Below are positions 48,112 through 56,227 of a DNA stretch of 57,162 nucleotides, one piece after another (position 1 is the stretch's first letter; each line of letters opens with the position of its first letter). Origin of the DNA: Halorubrum sp. Hd13 (GTDB lineage: Archaea; Halobacteriota; Halobacteria; Halobacteriales; Haloferacaceae); the NCBI RefSeq assembly GCF_002252755.1, contig NZ_NHOY01000020.1:1-57162 (forward strand), given 5' to 3'. The notes under the pieces were generated by a model, which saw nothing but the letters and a program-made list of their open reading frames with translations, was not told where the DNA came from and did no database searches. The translations under genes and the position numbers were made by a program.

Positions 48112-49575
48112 GACGCGATCGTCGAGTCGGTCGAAAGCCGCCGGGACCGGCTCACCGACCTCGCGCTGGACATCTGGGATCACCCGCAAACCGCCTTCGA
48201 GGAGACGTACGCCGCCGGTCGACTCGTCGAAGCACTGGAAGAGCGAGGGTTCGACGTCGACGTCGGCGTCGGCGGTATCGAGACCGCCTTCGTCGCCCGG
48301 TACGGCGACGGCGACCCGGTCGTCGGAACGATGGGCGAGTACGACGCGCTCCCGGGGCTCTCCCAGCGCGTGAGCGCGACCCGCGAGCCGGTCGAACGGG
48401 GCGGGAACGGCCACGGCTGCGGACACAACCTCTTCGGCGTCGGATCGCTCGGGGCCGCCGTCGGGGTCGCCGACCTGATCGACGAGGGGGTCGACGGAAC
48501 CGTGGTGTACGTCGGAACCCCCGCGGAGGAGGCCGGCGCCGGAAAGACGTACCTGACCCGCGCGGGCGCGTTCGACGACGTCGACGCGGTCGTCTCGTGG
48601 CACCCGGGGTGGTTCAACGCGCCCACGAAGGCGTCGTGTCTCGCGGTCGACGCCTTCGAGGTGACCATGGAGGGGACCTCCTCGCACGCCGCCGCCGCGC
48701 CGGAGGCCGGGCGAAGCGCGCTCGACGGGATCCAACTGCTCAACACCGGCGTCGAGTACATGCGCGAACACGTCCCCGACCCCGTCCGGCTCCACTACGT
48801 GATCACCAACGGCGGCGACGCCCCCAACGTCGTTCCGCCGGACGCGACCGCGGAGTACCTCGTCCGCGCGCCGAGCCGCGACCTCGTCGAGTCGGTGACC
48901 GAGCGGTTCCGCCGCGCCGCCGAGGGCGCCGCCCTGATGGCCGACGTCGACGTCGAGATAACGAAGACGAGCGGGGTGTACGGCGTGCGAGCGAACGAGA
49001 CGCTCGGCGACGCCATCTACGAGACGATGGCCGACATCGGCTCCTTCTCGGTCTCGGACGAGGCGCTCGCGTCGGACCTGCGCGACTCGCTCGGGGACGT
49101 CTCCGACGCGCTCGAGGAGCTCCCGCCGGAGGTCCGGGACCGCGCGGCGGACCGGTCGTACTTCACCGAGCCGATCGAGGCGCCCGACGCCGGGGAGGTC
49201 GGGGCCTACTCGACGGACTCCGGCGACGTGAGCCAAGTCGTGCCGCTCGGTCGGATGCGCACCGCGACGTGGCCGGTCGGCACGCCGGCGCACTCGTGGC
49301 AGGCGGTCGCCGCCAGCGGCTCGACCGGCGTGGACGGCATGCTCTACGCCGCGAAGTCGATCGGCGGAACGCTGGGCCGACTGCTCACGGGCCCCGAGCT
49401 CCTCGCCGACGTCGTCGACGAGTTCGAGCGGCAGGGCGGCGCCGACGAGTACGAGTCGCCGATGCCGGACGACGCGGATCCGTACGAACTGCTCGGCGTC
49501 GAGCGACCGACGTTCGATCCGAGCGACGGCTCCGCCGGCGACTCCTCGGGCGCGGAGGCTGCCGACGACGACTGA
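48103..49575 (+). CDS. M20-family amidohydrolase (AbgB-like peptidase)
   Basis: A 490-residue M20D metal-dependent amidohydrolase, of the p-aminobenzoyl-glutamate / amino-acid amide hydrolase type. The metal-binding region GHGCGHN is at 103-109, followed by the catalytic Glu in PAEEAGAGK (140-148). The dimerisation-lid domain comes in the middle: ASCLAVDAFEVTMEGTSSHA with its His. The C-terminal metal ligands and an acidic tail follow. The family hydrolyses N-acyl amino acids or peptides. It stands alone and is divergent from the thiolase. A clear TATA and palindromic elements sit just upstream, so it may be substrate-regulated. Confidence 0.9.
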   Translation: MVTDAIVESVESRRDRLTDLALDIWDHPQTAFEETYAAGRLVEALEERGFDVDVGVGGIETAFVARYGDGDPVVGTMGEYDALPGLSQRVSATREPVERGGNGHGCGHNLFGVGSLGAAVGVADLIDEGVDGTVVYVGTPAEEAGAGKTYLTRAGAFDDVDAVVSWHPGWFNAPTKASCLAVDAFEVTMEGTSSHAAAAPEAGRSALDGIQLLNTGVEYMREHVPDPVRLHYVITNGGDAPNVVPPDATAEYLVRAPSRDLVESVTERFRRAAEGAALMADVDVEITKTSGVYGVRANETLGDAIYETMADIGSFSVSDEALASDLRDSLGDVSDALEELPPEVRDRAADRSYFTEPIEAPDAGEVGAYSTDSGDVSQVVPLGRMRTATWPVGTPAHSWQAVAASGSTGVDGMLYAAKSIGGTLGRLLTGPELLADVVDEFERQGGADEYESPMPDDADPYELLGVERPTFDPSDGSAGDSSGAEAADDD

Positions 49576-49596
49576 GCCGCGTTCAACGGCCCCGAG

Positions 49597-51168
49597 TTAC
49601 TCCGAGAGGAGCGGCTCGCCGGTCATCTCCGCGGGGCGGTCGAGCCCGATCAGGTCCACGAGCGTCGGGGCGATGTCGCACAGCGACCCGCCCTCGCGGA
49701 CCGCGCGCCCGCCGTCGTCGCCGTCGGGGGTCAGGTAGACGAACGGGACCGGGTTGAATGTGTGGGCGGTGTGGGGGTCCTCGGGCGTCCCCATGTCGTC
49801 GGCGTTGCCGTGGTCGGCCGTCACGACTGCGTGCCCGCCCGCGTCGGCGACCGCGTCGAGGAGCCGGTCGAGCCCCGCGTCGACCGCCTCGACCGCCTCG
49901 ACGGCGGCGTCGAAGTCGCCGGTGTGGCCCACCATGTCCGGGTTCGCGTAGTTGAGGACCATCAGGTCGGGGTCATCCTCGTCGATGATCGCGATCGCCT
50001 CGTCGGTGAGCTCCGGCGCCGACATCTCCGGCTGCAGGTCGTACGTTGGAACGTCCGGGCTCTCGACGATCTCTCGGAGTTCGCCCTCGAACGCCACCTC
50101 GCGTCCGCCGTTGAGGAAGTAGGTGACGTGCGGGTACTTCTCCGACTCGGCGATCCGGAGCTGCGTGCGCCCCGCGTCGGCGACGACCTCGCCGATCGTG
50201 TTCTCGGGGATCTCCGGCGGGAACGCGACCGGGAACTCGAACGTCTCGTCGTACTCGGTCGCCGTCGTCATCCGGACGTCGGGCTGGTCGACCTCGAACC
50301 CCCACTCGGGCCGGGTGTCCGTGAGCAGCCGGACGAGCTGGCGGGCGCGGTCCGCCCGGAAGTTGAAGAAGATCACGGCGTCGCCGTCGGCGAGCGCGGG
50401 CTCCTCGTCGACGAGCGTCGGCTCGATGAACTCGTCGGTCTCGCCGCGCGCGTGCGCCTCGGTCGCGGCCTCGACCGCCGTCTCGGCCCGGTGGGGCGCC
50501 TCGCGCTCGACGATCGCGTCGTACGCCTTCTTCGTCCGCTCCCAGTTCTCGTCGCGGTCCATCGCGTGGTACCGGCCCGTGACGGTCGCGACGCGGCCGG
50601 TCCCCCGCTCCTCGGCCTTCGCCTCCACCTCGGCGAGGAAGCGGTCGGCGATCTCCGGGGCCGTGTCGCGGCCGTCGGTGAACGCGTGGCTGGTCGCCGG
50701 CACCCCGGCGTCGGCCGCGGCGTCGATCAGCGCGAGCAGGTGCTCGACGTCGGAGTGGACCCCGCCGTCGGAGACGAGCCCCATGAAGTGGACGCGCCCG
50801 CCGGTCGACTTCGCGTGTTCCAGCGCCCCCGCGATGGCGTCGTTGTCCGAGAGCGACCCCTCGGCGAGCGCGTCCGTGATCCGGGTGTACGCTTGCTTGA
50901 CGACCCGCCCCGCGCCGATGTTCAAGTGGCCGACCTCCGAGTTCCCCATCTGCCCCTCGGGGAGCCCCACGCGCCGCCCGTGGACGACGAGTCGCCCGTC
51001 CGCGCCCCGCTCGCTCGCGTCGTCGAACGCCGGGGTGTCGGCGGCCGCGACCGCGTCTCGGCCGGCCGGTCGCCCCGAGGGATCGACCGTCTCGCCGTCC
51101 TCGCCGTCGCCGCCTCCCGCGCCGCTCCCGAGTCCCCAGCCGTCGAGGACGATGAGTGCCGTCTCCAT
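49597..51168 (-). CDS. gpmI: 2,3-bisphosphoglycerate-independent phosphoglycerate mutase
   Basis: Glycolytic and gluconeogenic enzyme that interconverts 3- and 2-phosphoglycerate, 523 residues, alkaline-phosphatase superfamily with two metal ions. The nucleophile is Ser77 in GQMGNSEVGHLNIGAGRVV (72-90). Metal ligands occur in the start VLDGWGLG (8-15) and in the C-terminal ADHGNADDMG stretch (near 455-464). Substrate loops include SHAFTDGRDT and FNFRADRARQL. Residues 14-45 are a Gly/Asp/Glu-rich acidic insert. Bacterial-type long iPGM, distinct from the archaeal ApgM. Convergent with the amidohydrolase; the upstream gap contains the divergent regulator promoter. Confidence 0.95.
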   Translation of the reverse strand: METALIVLDGWGLGSGAGGGDGEDGETVDPSGRPAGRDAVAAADTPAFDDASERGADGRLVVHGRRVGLPEGQMGNSEVGHLNIGAGRVVKQAYTRITDALAEGSLSDNDAIAGALEHAKSTGGRVHFMGLVSDGGVHSDVEHLLALIDAAADAGVPATSHAFTDGRDTAPEIADRFLAEVEAKAEERGTGRVATVTGRYHAMDRDENWERTKKAYDAIVEREAPHRAETAVEAATEAHARGETDEFIEPTLVDEEPALADGDAVIFFNFRADRARQLVRLLTDTRPEWGFEVDQPDVRMTTATEYDETFEFPVAFPPEIPENTIGEVVADAGRTQLRIAESEKYPHVTYFLNGGREVAFEGELREIVESPDVPTYDLQPEMSAPELTDEAIAIIDEDDPDLMVLNYANPDMVGHTGDFDAAVEAVEAVDAGLDRLLDAVADAGGHAVVTADHGNADDMGTPEDPHTAHTFNPVPFVYLTPDGDDGGRAVREGGSLCDIAPTLVDLIGLDRPAEMTGEPLLSE

Positions 51169-51345
51169 ACCCCCCGTTCCGCTCCGCGGGGTAACTACCC
51201 TTCGCTCCGGGCGAACTCCCGGCGGCGACCGGCCGGCGGCGACGGTTCGGCGGCGACTGTTCCGTGGCGATCGCCCGTCGGCGACAACGTGGCCGCGGGG
51301 AACGACCCCCGGGAGGCGACCCGGTCGGGTCGCCCTCCGTAAGTC

Positions 51346-51353
51346 AGCCTTTT
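51346..51353 (+). promoter_or_regulatory. TATA box of ArsR-type regulator gene
   Basis: CCTTTTACG (51348-51356 region) lies about 27-33 bases before ATG 51380, in the right place for a leaderless haloarchaeal transcript. Confidence 0.45.
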
Positions 51354-51379
51354 ACGCTCTCGACGCTAACTATACGTTA

Positions 51380-52051
51380 ATGGACTCCGCGGTACTGCTC
51401 GATCTCCTCGGGAACGAGAACCGGCGGCGCATCCTCCGGCTGCTCGCGACCAAGCCCTGCTACGTCACGGAGATCTCGGAGTACCTCGACGTGAGCCCGA
51501 AGGCCGTCATCGACCACCTGCGGAAGCTGGAGGAGGCGGGCCTGATCGAGTCGACGACGGACGACCAACGCCGGAAGTACTTCCGGATCACCCGCAGCCT
51601 CAGACTGGAGGTGAGCGTCTCCCCGTACGGGTTCGGCGCGAAGAGCGCGTACCCCGCCAAGAACAGCCTCGACATGTCCGGCCGGTGTCCCCACCTCACC
51701 ATCGAGGCGCCCGACGGGTCTGGCGCGTCGAACGACATCGGCGACCTCGCGGGGGAGTACGCCCGCCTTCAGGACCTCGACCGCGAGCTCTCGCTGGCCC
51801 AGCGGTGGGTGCAGGGGCGGGTCGAGGACACGCTCGCGAAGATCGACGAGCGGCTCGGCACCGAGGCCGACAGCCGATTCTACGCCGCGATCCTCGCCGC
51901 GGTGATCGAGACGGACGGCACGCCCGCGGCCGTGGCCGAGGAGGTCGGCGCCCGCGAGGAGACCGTCGACGACGCGCTCGGGCGCCTCGCCGACGTCGGC
52001 GTCCTCGCCCGCGAGGCCGCCGGCGACGACGACCGGTACCGAGTCCGGTAG
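51380..52051 (+). CDS. Winged-helix transcriptional regulator (ArsR-type, haloarchaeal)
   Basis: A 223-residue regulator. Residues 1-80 are a winged helix: LLGNENRRRILRLLATKPCY, VTEISEYLDVSPKAVIDHLR (recognition part), EEAGLIESTTDDQRRKYFRI (wing). Residues 85-120 hold a conserved YGFGAKSAYPAKNSLDMSGR segment. The C-terminal half is a coiled coil (YARLQDLDRELSLAQRWVQG) followed by a second small helical domain with VAEEVGAREETVDDALGRLA, which looks like a further HTH. It is divergent from gpmI; the shared region 51169-51379 carries both promoters. It may regulate gpmI, by context only. The ATG at 51380 is chosen. Confidence 0.84.
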   Translation: MDSAVLLDLLGNENRRRILRLLATKPCYVTEISEYLDVSPKAVIDHLRKLEEAGLIESTTDDQRRKYFRITRSLRLEVSVSPYGFGAKSAYPAKNSLDMSGRCPHLTIEAPDGSGASNDIGDLAGEYARLQDLDRELSLAQRWVQGRVEDTLAKIDERLGTEADSRFYAAILAAVIETDGTPAAVAEEVGAREETVDDALGRLADVGVLAREAAGDDDRYRVR

Positions 52052-52129
52052 CGGGTCGGCGTTTCGGGCTCTCCCTGCACGTCCGGCCGCTTCCGGAACC
52101 TTTTGAACCGCGCCCGGAGGAGGGGGCGT

Positions 52130-53050
52130 GTGAGCCGAGCACGGGACCTCGCGCTGTTCCTCGTCCTCGCCGCCGTCTGGGGGTCCGCGTTCATGGCGAT
52201 CAAGGCCGGATTGGCGTACTTCCCGCCGGTGCTGTTCGCCGCGCTCAGGTACGACATCGCCGGCGTCGTCATGCTCGCGTACGCCGCGTACGCCGTCGAC
52301 GACCCGGTCCCTCGCGGGCGAGACGAGTGGGCCGTCGTCGCTGTCGGCGCGACGCTGATCATCGCCGGCTACCACGCGTTCCTCTTCGTCGGCGAGAGCG
52401 ACCCCGCCGTGACGAGCGCCGTCGCGGCCGTGATCGTCAGCCTCTCGCCCGTGCTGACGACCGTCTTCGCCCGCGCCTTCCTCCCGTCCGAGCGGCTGAC
52501 CGTCGTCGGGGTGATCGGCCTCCTCGTCGGCCTCGTCGGCGCGGTCGTGCTGGCCGCGCCCGACCCCGCGAACCTGACCGGCGGCGGCACGGTCGCGAAG
52601 TTCCTCGTGTTGCTCGCGGCGGCCTCGTTCGCACTCGGATCGGTGCTCACCCGGGCGTCGGACGCCGACCTCCCGATCGAGACGATGGAGGCGTGGTCGA
52701 TGCTCGCGGGCGCGCTGTTGATGCACCTGCTGTCGGTCGGGCTCGGCGAGTCGGTCGCCGACGTCGCGTGGACGAGGGAGGGCGTACTGGCGCTGGCGTA
52801 CCTGTCGGTCGCCGCCAGCGGGCTCGGCTTCCTCATCTACTTCGACCTGCTCGACCGGCTCGGACCGATCGAGATCAACCTCGTCTCCTACGTCGCCCCG
52901 ATCTTCGCCGCGCTCGCCGGGTGGGTGTTCCTGAGCGAGGGGATCACGGTCAACACGGTCGCCGGCTTCCTGATCATCTGCGTCGGGTTCGCCCTCGTGA
53001 AGCGGGCGGCGCTGCGGTCGGCGCTCCGCGAGTACAGGATCGCCGCGTGA
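52130..53050 (+). CDS. EamA/DMT-family transporter
   Basis: A 306-residue drug/metabolite transporter with ten hydrophobic helices arranged as two EamA repeats. Each repeat has the ...P-V...AALRYD or ALGSVL pattern: PPVLFAALRYDIAGVVMLAY in the first and LLAAASFALGSVLTRASDAD in the second. The C-terminal region reads PIEINLVSYVAPIFAALAGW. The substrate is unknown (amino acids or nucleotide sugars are possible). The start is GTG at 52130 after a GGAGG element (52115-52119). The upstream TTG is rejected. It lies 78 bases after the ArsR regulator, so it may be in the same unit. Confidence 0.87.
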   Translation: MSRARDLALFLVLAAVWGSAFMAIKAGLAYFPPVLFAALRYDIAGVVMLAYAAYAVDDPVPRGRDEWAVVAVGATLIIAGYHAFLFVGESDPAVTSAVAAVIVSLSPVLTTVFARAFLPSERLTVVGVIGLLVGLVGAVVLAAPDPANLTGGGTVAKFLVLLAAASFALGSVLTRASDADLPIETMEAWSMLAGALLMHLLSVGLGESVADVAWTREGVLALAYLSVAASGLGFLIYFDLLDRLGPIEINLVSYVAPIFAALAGWVFLSEGITVNTVAGFLIICVGFALVKRAALRSALREYRIAA

Positions 53051-53147
53051 GGTCGCGCTCCCGGCCGCTCTCCCGCCCGCCGCCGGGGGATGCGAACAGC
53101 CCTCACACTCGGCGATCCTTTTAGGCGTTCCCACGAGACGGGCCGCC

Positions 53148-53741
53148 ATGTTCCCCGAGACGATAGAGACGGACCGGTTGCGACTGGAGCCCCGACGGCC
53201 CGAGAACGTCGACCTCGACGCCTGTTACCGGATCTGCTCGTCTGACCCCGCGATCGACGAGGTGACCGAACACGTCACGTGGGACCCCCACGAGACGAAG
53301 AAGGAGACCCGCGAGTTCCTCGAACGCGGCCGCGAGCGCTGGGAAGACCACGAGGCCGCGAGCTACGTCATCCGCCCCCGCGAGGGCGAGGAGGGCGCCG
53401 GCGATATCGCCGGCTTCGGCGGCTTCTCCGTCGACTGGGAGCGGCGAACCGCCGAGCTCGGGACGTGGCTCCGCAAGCGGTTCTGGGGGCGCGGCTACTC
53501 GGGCGAGCGCGCCGCGGCGCTCGTCGAGGTCGCCTTCGACGACCTCGACCTGGAGGTCGTCGCCGTGGGCCACCACCCCGACAACGACAACTCGCGGCGG
53601 GCGATCGAGAAGTACATCGAGCGCCTCGGCGGCCGCCGCGAGGGCCGCCTGCGGAACACCCTCACCTTCCTCGACGGGAGCGTCCACGACGAAGTCCGTT
53701 ACACGATCTCACAGGCGGAGTGGCGCGAGGCGACGAGCTGA
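53148..53741 (+). CDS. GNAT acetyltransferase (RimJ/RimL type)
   Basis: A 197-residue N-acetyltransferase of the RimJ/RimL/MshD-like group. N-terminal DRLRLEPRRPENVDLDACY is typical of this subgroup. The acetyl-CoA loop is WLRKRFWGRGYSGERAAALV (near 108-127), and the peptide-contact strand is EVVAVGHHPDNDNSRRAIEK with FLDGSVHDEVRYTISQAEW near the end. It may acetylate ribosomal protein N-termini or small amines. The gene is preceded by a CCTTTTAGG box (53116-53124) at TATA distance from the ATG. It is followed by an AT-rich ACTTGCTC region that separates it from the next gene. Substrate unknown. Confidence 0.88.
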   Translation: MFPETIETDRLRLEPRRPENVDLDACYRICSSDPAIDEVTEHVTWDPHETKKETREFLERGRERWEDHEAASYVIRPREGEEGAGDIAGFGGFSVDWERRTAELGTWLRKRFWGRGYSGERAAALVEVAFDDLDLEVVAVGHHPDNDNSRRAIEKYIERLGGRREGRLRNTLTFLDGSVHDEVRYTISQAEWREATS

Positions 53742-53834
53742 CGCGCATCGGGTGTTTCGGCGCCTGAAACGAGTTTTTTACTTGCTCATCGCGAGCCAAC
53801 AAACACTTACCACGGCCGAAACGACTGCGGGTGC

Positions 53835-54413
53835 ATGTCAGTCACCGACCGAACGAGCGGGACGAGCGGAATCGTCGGCGGGGCGGCCGCGGGCGCCGCC
53901 GCCTACGTCCTCGGCTACCTGTTCGCGTACGTCACGCAGGGGAGCGCGATAGAGGACCAGCTGGCGGGGTTCAACGTCTTCGCCGACCTGTTCGGCGGCG
54001 ATCCCATTCCGACGTGGAAGGCGGTCGGGTGGGTGTTCTACAACGGCCACTTCGCCGACACCCGAGTACCGTCGCTGGTCGGCGGCTCGCAGATGACGAA
54101 CATCATCTCGCAGGCCGACGGCGGCTCGCTGACGCTGCTGTTCGTCGTTCCGCCCGTCCTGCTGGTCGTCGCCGGACTCGTCGCGAGCCGGATCGCTGGG
54201 GCGACGGAGCCGGTCGACGGCGCGCAGGCCGGCGCGTCCGTCCTCGTCGGGTACCTCCCGCTGGCCGTGATCGGCGCGTTCCTCTTCCGGCACGCGGTCC
54301 GAGAGGCGACGATCGCCCCCGACCTCCTCACGGCCGTGCTGCTCGCGGGCGCGGTGTACCCGGCGGCGTTCGGCGCGATCGGCGGCGCGGGCGCGACGCT
54401 GCTGAGCGACTGA
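53835..54413 (+). CDS. Haloarchaeal five-helix membrane protein (DUF7978-type)
   Basis: A 192-residue protein with about four to five hydrophobic helices (13-33, 60-75, 95-117, 132-150 and 160-185). The conserved WKAVGWVFYNGHFADTRVPS (residues 61-80) lies on the external side before the third helix and is a good family signature by recollection (DUF7978). The first helix is very glycine-rich (GGAAAGAAAYVLGYLFAY). Function unknown. A TTTTTTACTT box (53774-53783) is more than 50 bases upstream of the ATG, and AACACTTACC (53801-53810) is nearer. It is convergent with the RNA-binding protein gene, whose stop is 37 bases away. Confidence 0.72.
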   Translation: MSVTDRTSGTSGIVGGAAAGAAAYVLGYLFAYVTQGSAIEDQLAGFNVFADLFGGDPIPTWKAVGWVFYNGHFADTRVPSLVGGSQMTNIISQADGGSLTLLFVVPPVLLVVAGLVASRIAGATEPVDGAQAGASVLVGYLPLAVIGAFLFRHAVREATIAPDLLTAVLLAGAVYPAAFGAIGGAGATLLSD

Positions 54414-54449
54414 GAGTGTCGAAAGAGCGGTCGGTCGTTTTCTCGGAGT

Positions 54450-54902
54450 TCAGTAGTCGCCCTCGTCGGGCTCGACGCGGTCGCCGTACTCCCGGACGGG
54501 ATCGACCGGCCGGCCCTCGTCGGTCTCCGGCGCGACGTAGTCGATGAACGACTCGACGTCGGGCTCGCGGACGCGGACGTCGACGTCGATCTCGCCGAGC
54601 TCGTCCGGCTCGCCGACGGCGAAGTTGACGACCCCCTCGAACGCGGCCTGCTTCTTCAGCGAGAAGGCGAACCCCTCGTCGGTGCTGTTGCGCAGGAACA
54701 CCCGGCGGGCCGTGTCGAGGATCTCCTGCTCGTGGAGCACGTCGGAGAAGGCGTCGAGGGTGTGCGCCTCGGCGACGAGCCGCCCGTCCTCGTGGACCGG
54801 CTCCGCGTCCGGGAACACGTTCCGGACCGCGTCGAAGACCCGGTCGGTCACCTCCGTGTCGCGGACCGGGACCTCGATCCGCACGTCGACGCTGTAGATC
54901 AC
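54450..54902 (-). CDS. RNA-binding protein, UPF0200 partner (RNA_bind_2 type)
   Basis: A 150-residue archaeal protein of the RNA-binding domain family found next to UPF0200 kinases. The sequence is beta-rich with an acidic tail: IYSVDVRIEVPVRDTEVTDR opens, DTARRVFLRNSTDEGFAFSL and KKQAAFEGVVNFAVGEPDEL are the central conserved segments. It starts at GTG (54902) and overlaps the upstream gene by four bases (GTGA), so the two are translated together. RNA target unknown; the pairing is conserved across archaea as recalled. No metal motif. Confidence 0.83.
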   Translation of the reverse strand: MIYSVDVRIEVPVRDTEVTDRVFDAVRNVFPDAEPVHEDGRLVAEAHTLDAFSDVLHEQEILDTARRVFLRNSTDEGFAFSLKKQAAFEGVVNFAVGEPDELGEIDVDVRVREPDVESFIDYVAPETDEGRPVDPVREYGDRVEPDEGDY

Positions 54903-55513
54903 GCGCCGTCACCTCCGGCGTTCGCGGTCGCCGTCGACTCCGCGCTCGCTTCCTCGCCCGACTCGCCGGCGACGCCGAGCGCCTCGCGGACGCGACTCCG
55001 GAACTCGTCGAGCGTCCCCGTGTTGTCGATCTCGACGTCGGCGCGGTCGAGCGTCTCGCCGAGGCCGAGTTCGATCTCTCGCGCGTCGCGCTCGCGGAGG
55101 GCCTCGAGGTCGGAGTCGGAGTCGTCTCGTCCCCTGTCGTCGAGGCGCTCGGCGCGCACCTCGAAGGGGGCCCGGACCGCCACGAGCGTGAAGTCGTCGC
55201 CGAACGCCTCGCGGAAGCGCTCCAGCTCGACGGTGGAGCGCAGCCCGTCGACGAGGACGGCGTCGCGGTCGCTCTCGGCGGCGGCCTCGCGGATCAGCGG
55301 GAGCGTGCGGGCGGCGATGGCGTCGTCGCCCTCCTCCTCGCGGAGCGCCCGCGCGATCCGGCCGTGGTGCTCGGCGGGGTCAAGCCCGCGGCGGCGGCAC
55401 TCCGCCCGGATCACGTCACCCATGACGACGACCGGGATCCCGGCCGCCTCGGCCACGTTCGCCGCCTCCCCCTTCCCGCTCCCGGGGAGCCCGACGGTTC
55501 CGATAACGTTCAT
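54899..55513 (-). CDS. UPF0200 family P-loop kinase
   Basis: A 204-residue AAA/kinase-like protein related to dephospho-CoA kinase and adenylate kinase. The P-loop is GLPGSGKG (8-15); MGDVIRAECRRRG (near 31-43) is a nucleoside-binding helix; VLVDGLRSTVELERFRE is the Walker B-like strand; VDNTGTLDEFRSRVREALGV lies near the end, with a disordered Glu/Ala/Thr tail. The substrate is unknown. An internal hydrophilic insert (DRGRDDSDSDLEALRERDAR) is haloarchaeal. The ATG at 55513 is chosen over a longer frame. It and the RNA-binding gene form a two-gene operon ending the block. Likely nucleotide or cofactor metabolism. Confidence 0.85.
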   Translation of the reverse strand: MNVIGTVGLPGSGKGEAANVAEAAGIPVVVMGDVIRAECRRRGLDPAEHHGRIARALREEEGDDAIAARTLPLIREAAAESDRDAVLVDGLRSTVELERFREAFGDDFTLVAVRAPFEVRAERLDDRGRDDSDSDLEALRERDAREIELGLGETLDRADVEIDNTGTLDEFRSRVREALGVAGESGEEASAESTATANAGGDGA

Positions 55514-55583
55514 TGACGCGGAGTAGTCTCGTGCCGGACTTAGGTCTGCTGTTGGCGCCGCCCGCCGGCGCGAACCGTCGGCG

Positions 55584-55593
55584 TTTTTTATAT
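55584..55593 (+). promoter_or_regulatory. TATA box of tRNA-Arg
   Basis: TTTTTTATAT lies about 23-32 bases before the mature 5' end at 55616, a strong archaeal promoter match. Confidence 0.7.
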
Positions 55594-55615
55594 CGGGCGG
55601 TAGAGGAAGATGTGA

Positions 55616-55690
55616 GGGCACATAGCTCAGCTCGGATAGAGCGTCGGACTTCTAATCCGACGGTCGTGGGTTCGAATCCCACTGTGCCCG
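55616..55690 (+). tRNA. tRNA-Arg (anticodon TCT)
   Basis: Plus-strand cloverleaf. The acceptor GGGCACA pairs with TGTGCCC and the discriminator is G. The D-arm is GCTC...GAGC. The anticodon arm is TCGGA-CTTCTAA-TCCGA, so TCT reads AGA. The T-arm is GTGGG-TTCGAAT-CCCAC. CCA is not encoded. Two partial copies of its 3' end follow within 260 bases. Confidence 0.95.
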
Positions 55691-55944
55691 TACAGCGAGA
55701 AGCGGAGCGACGAGCGAACCGGCACGCAGGGGATTCGAACCCTGGGAGTCGCGCGCAGCGAGCGAAGCGAGGTGCGAACGGAGTGAGCACCTCGGTAAGC
55801 GAGCAGCGGAGGCGCGAGCAGCGAGCGAGCACGTCTGATATCGGTTCGAATCCCACTGTGCCCGTTCCTCACTTCGTTCGTCACGGGCACAGTGTACGCC
55901 CCCTCGCTCCCGTCGGTCGCCCGCGGGAGTCCCACTGTGCCCGT
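55691..55944 (+). repeat. tRNA-Arg 3'-tail array (two partial copies, inverted segment, shared block)
   Basis: GGTTCGAATCCCACTGTGCCCG (22 bases) recurs at 55843-55864 and GTCCCACTGTGCCCG at 55929-55943. An inverted copy CGGGCACAGTG (55884-55894) can pair with both flanking copies. Copy 2 follows a block sharing GTCGCGCGCAGCGA and GCGAGCACGTCTGAT with the tRNA-Gly array (55748-55839), here lengthened by AGCGA/CGGAG-type repeats. A reverse T-arm-like GGGGATTCGAACCCTGGG lies at 55732-55748. No integrase gene is adjacent. Same plan as the tRNA-Gly array. Confidence 0.75.
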
Positions 55945-56227
55945 ACCCCGCTTCAGTGAAACCGCCTCCCGTTACGCCCGTGAGAGACACGCTGAGGGCC
56001 TCCAAAACGGCGTTTCCGATCAAGCGTGTCGCTGCGCGCGACCGCGGTCCCGTTCGGGTCGCGCTCACGCGTACTCCGCCGGAAGGCGGTCGGACCGGCG
56101 ACGCAGACGCGTAGGACGTCGATATCGACGCTCGCACCGTCGCCGACCGCGCGCCGCTCCGCGGTCGTAACGTAACCGCTACCGGTATCTAAAAACAGTT
56201 TTGTGGCCGGTGACGTTTACTCCGACA
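55945..56227. other. Intergenic region with no recognisable gene
   Basis: About 280 bases between the tRNA-Arg tail array and the binding lipoprotein. A minus-strand frame crosses it, but its peptide is the antisense of tRNA sequence and the region lacks coding features. The right end has an AAAAACAG box near 56190-56197 about 30-38 bases upstream of the next ATG, a possible promoter. Confidence 0.5.

Noticed and set aside
49762..51342. Long plus-strand frame opposite gpmI (526 codons)
   Set aside because: GC-driven shadow; the minus-strand gpmI has full family motifs over the same bases.
55652..56137. Minus-strand frame ending in the AQWDSNPRPSD-type peptide
   Set aside because: It is the antisense of tRNA-Arg and its tail copies, a classic false gene at tRNA loci.
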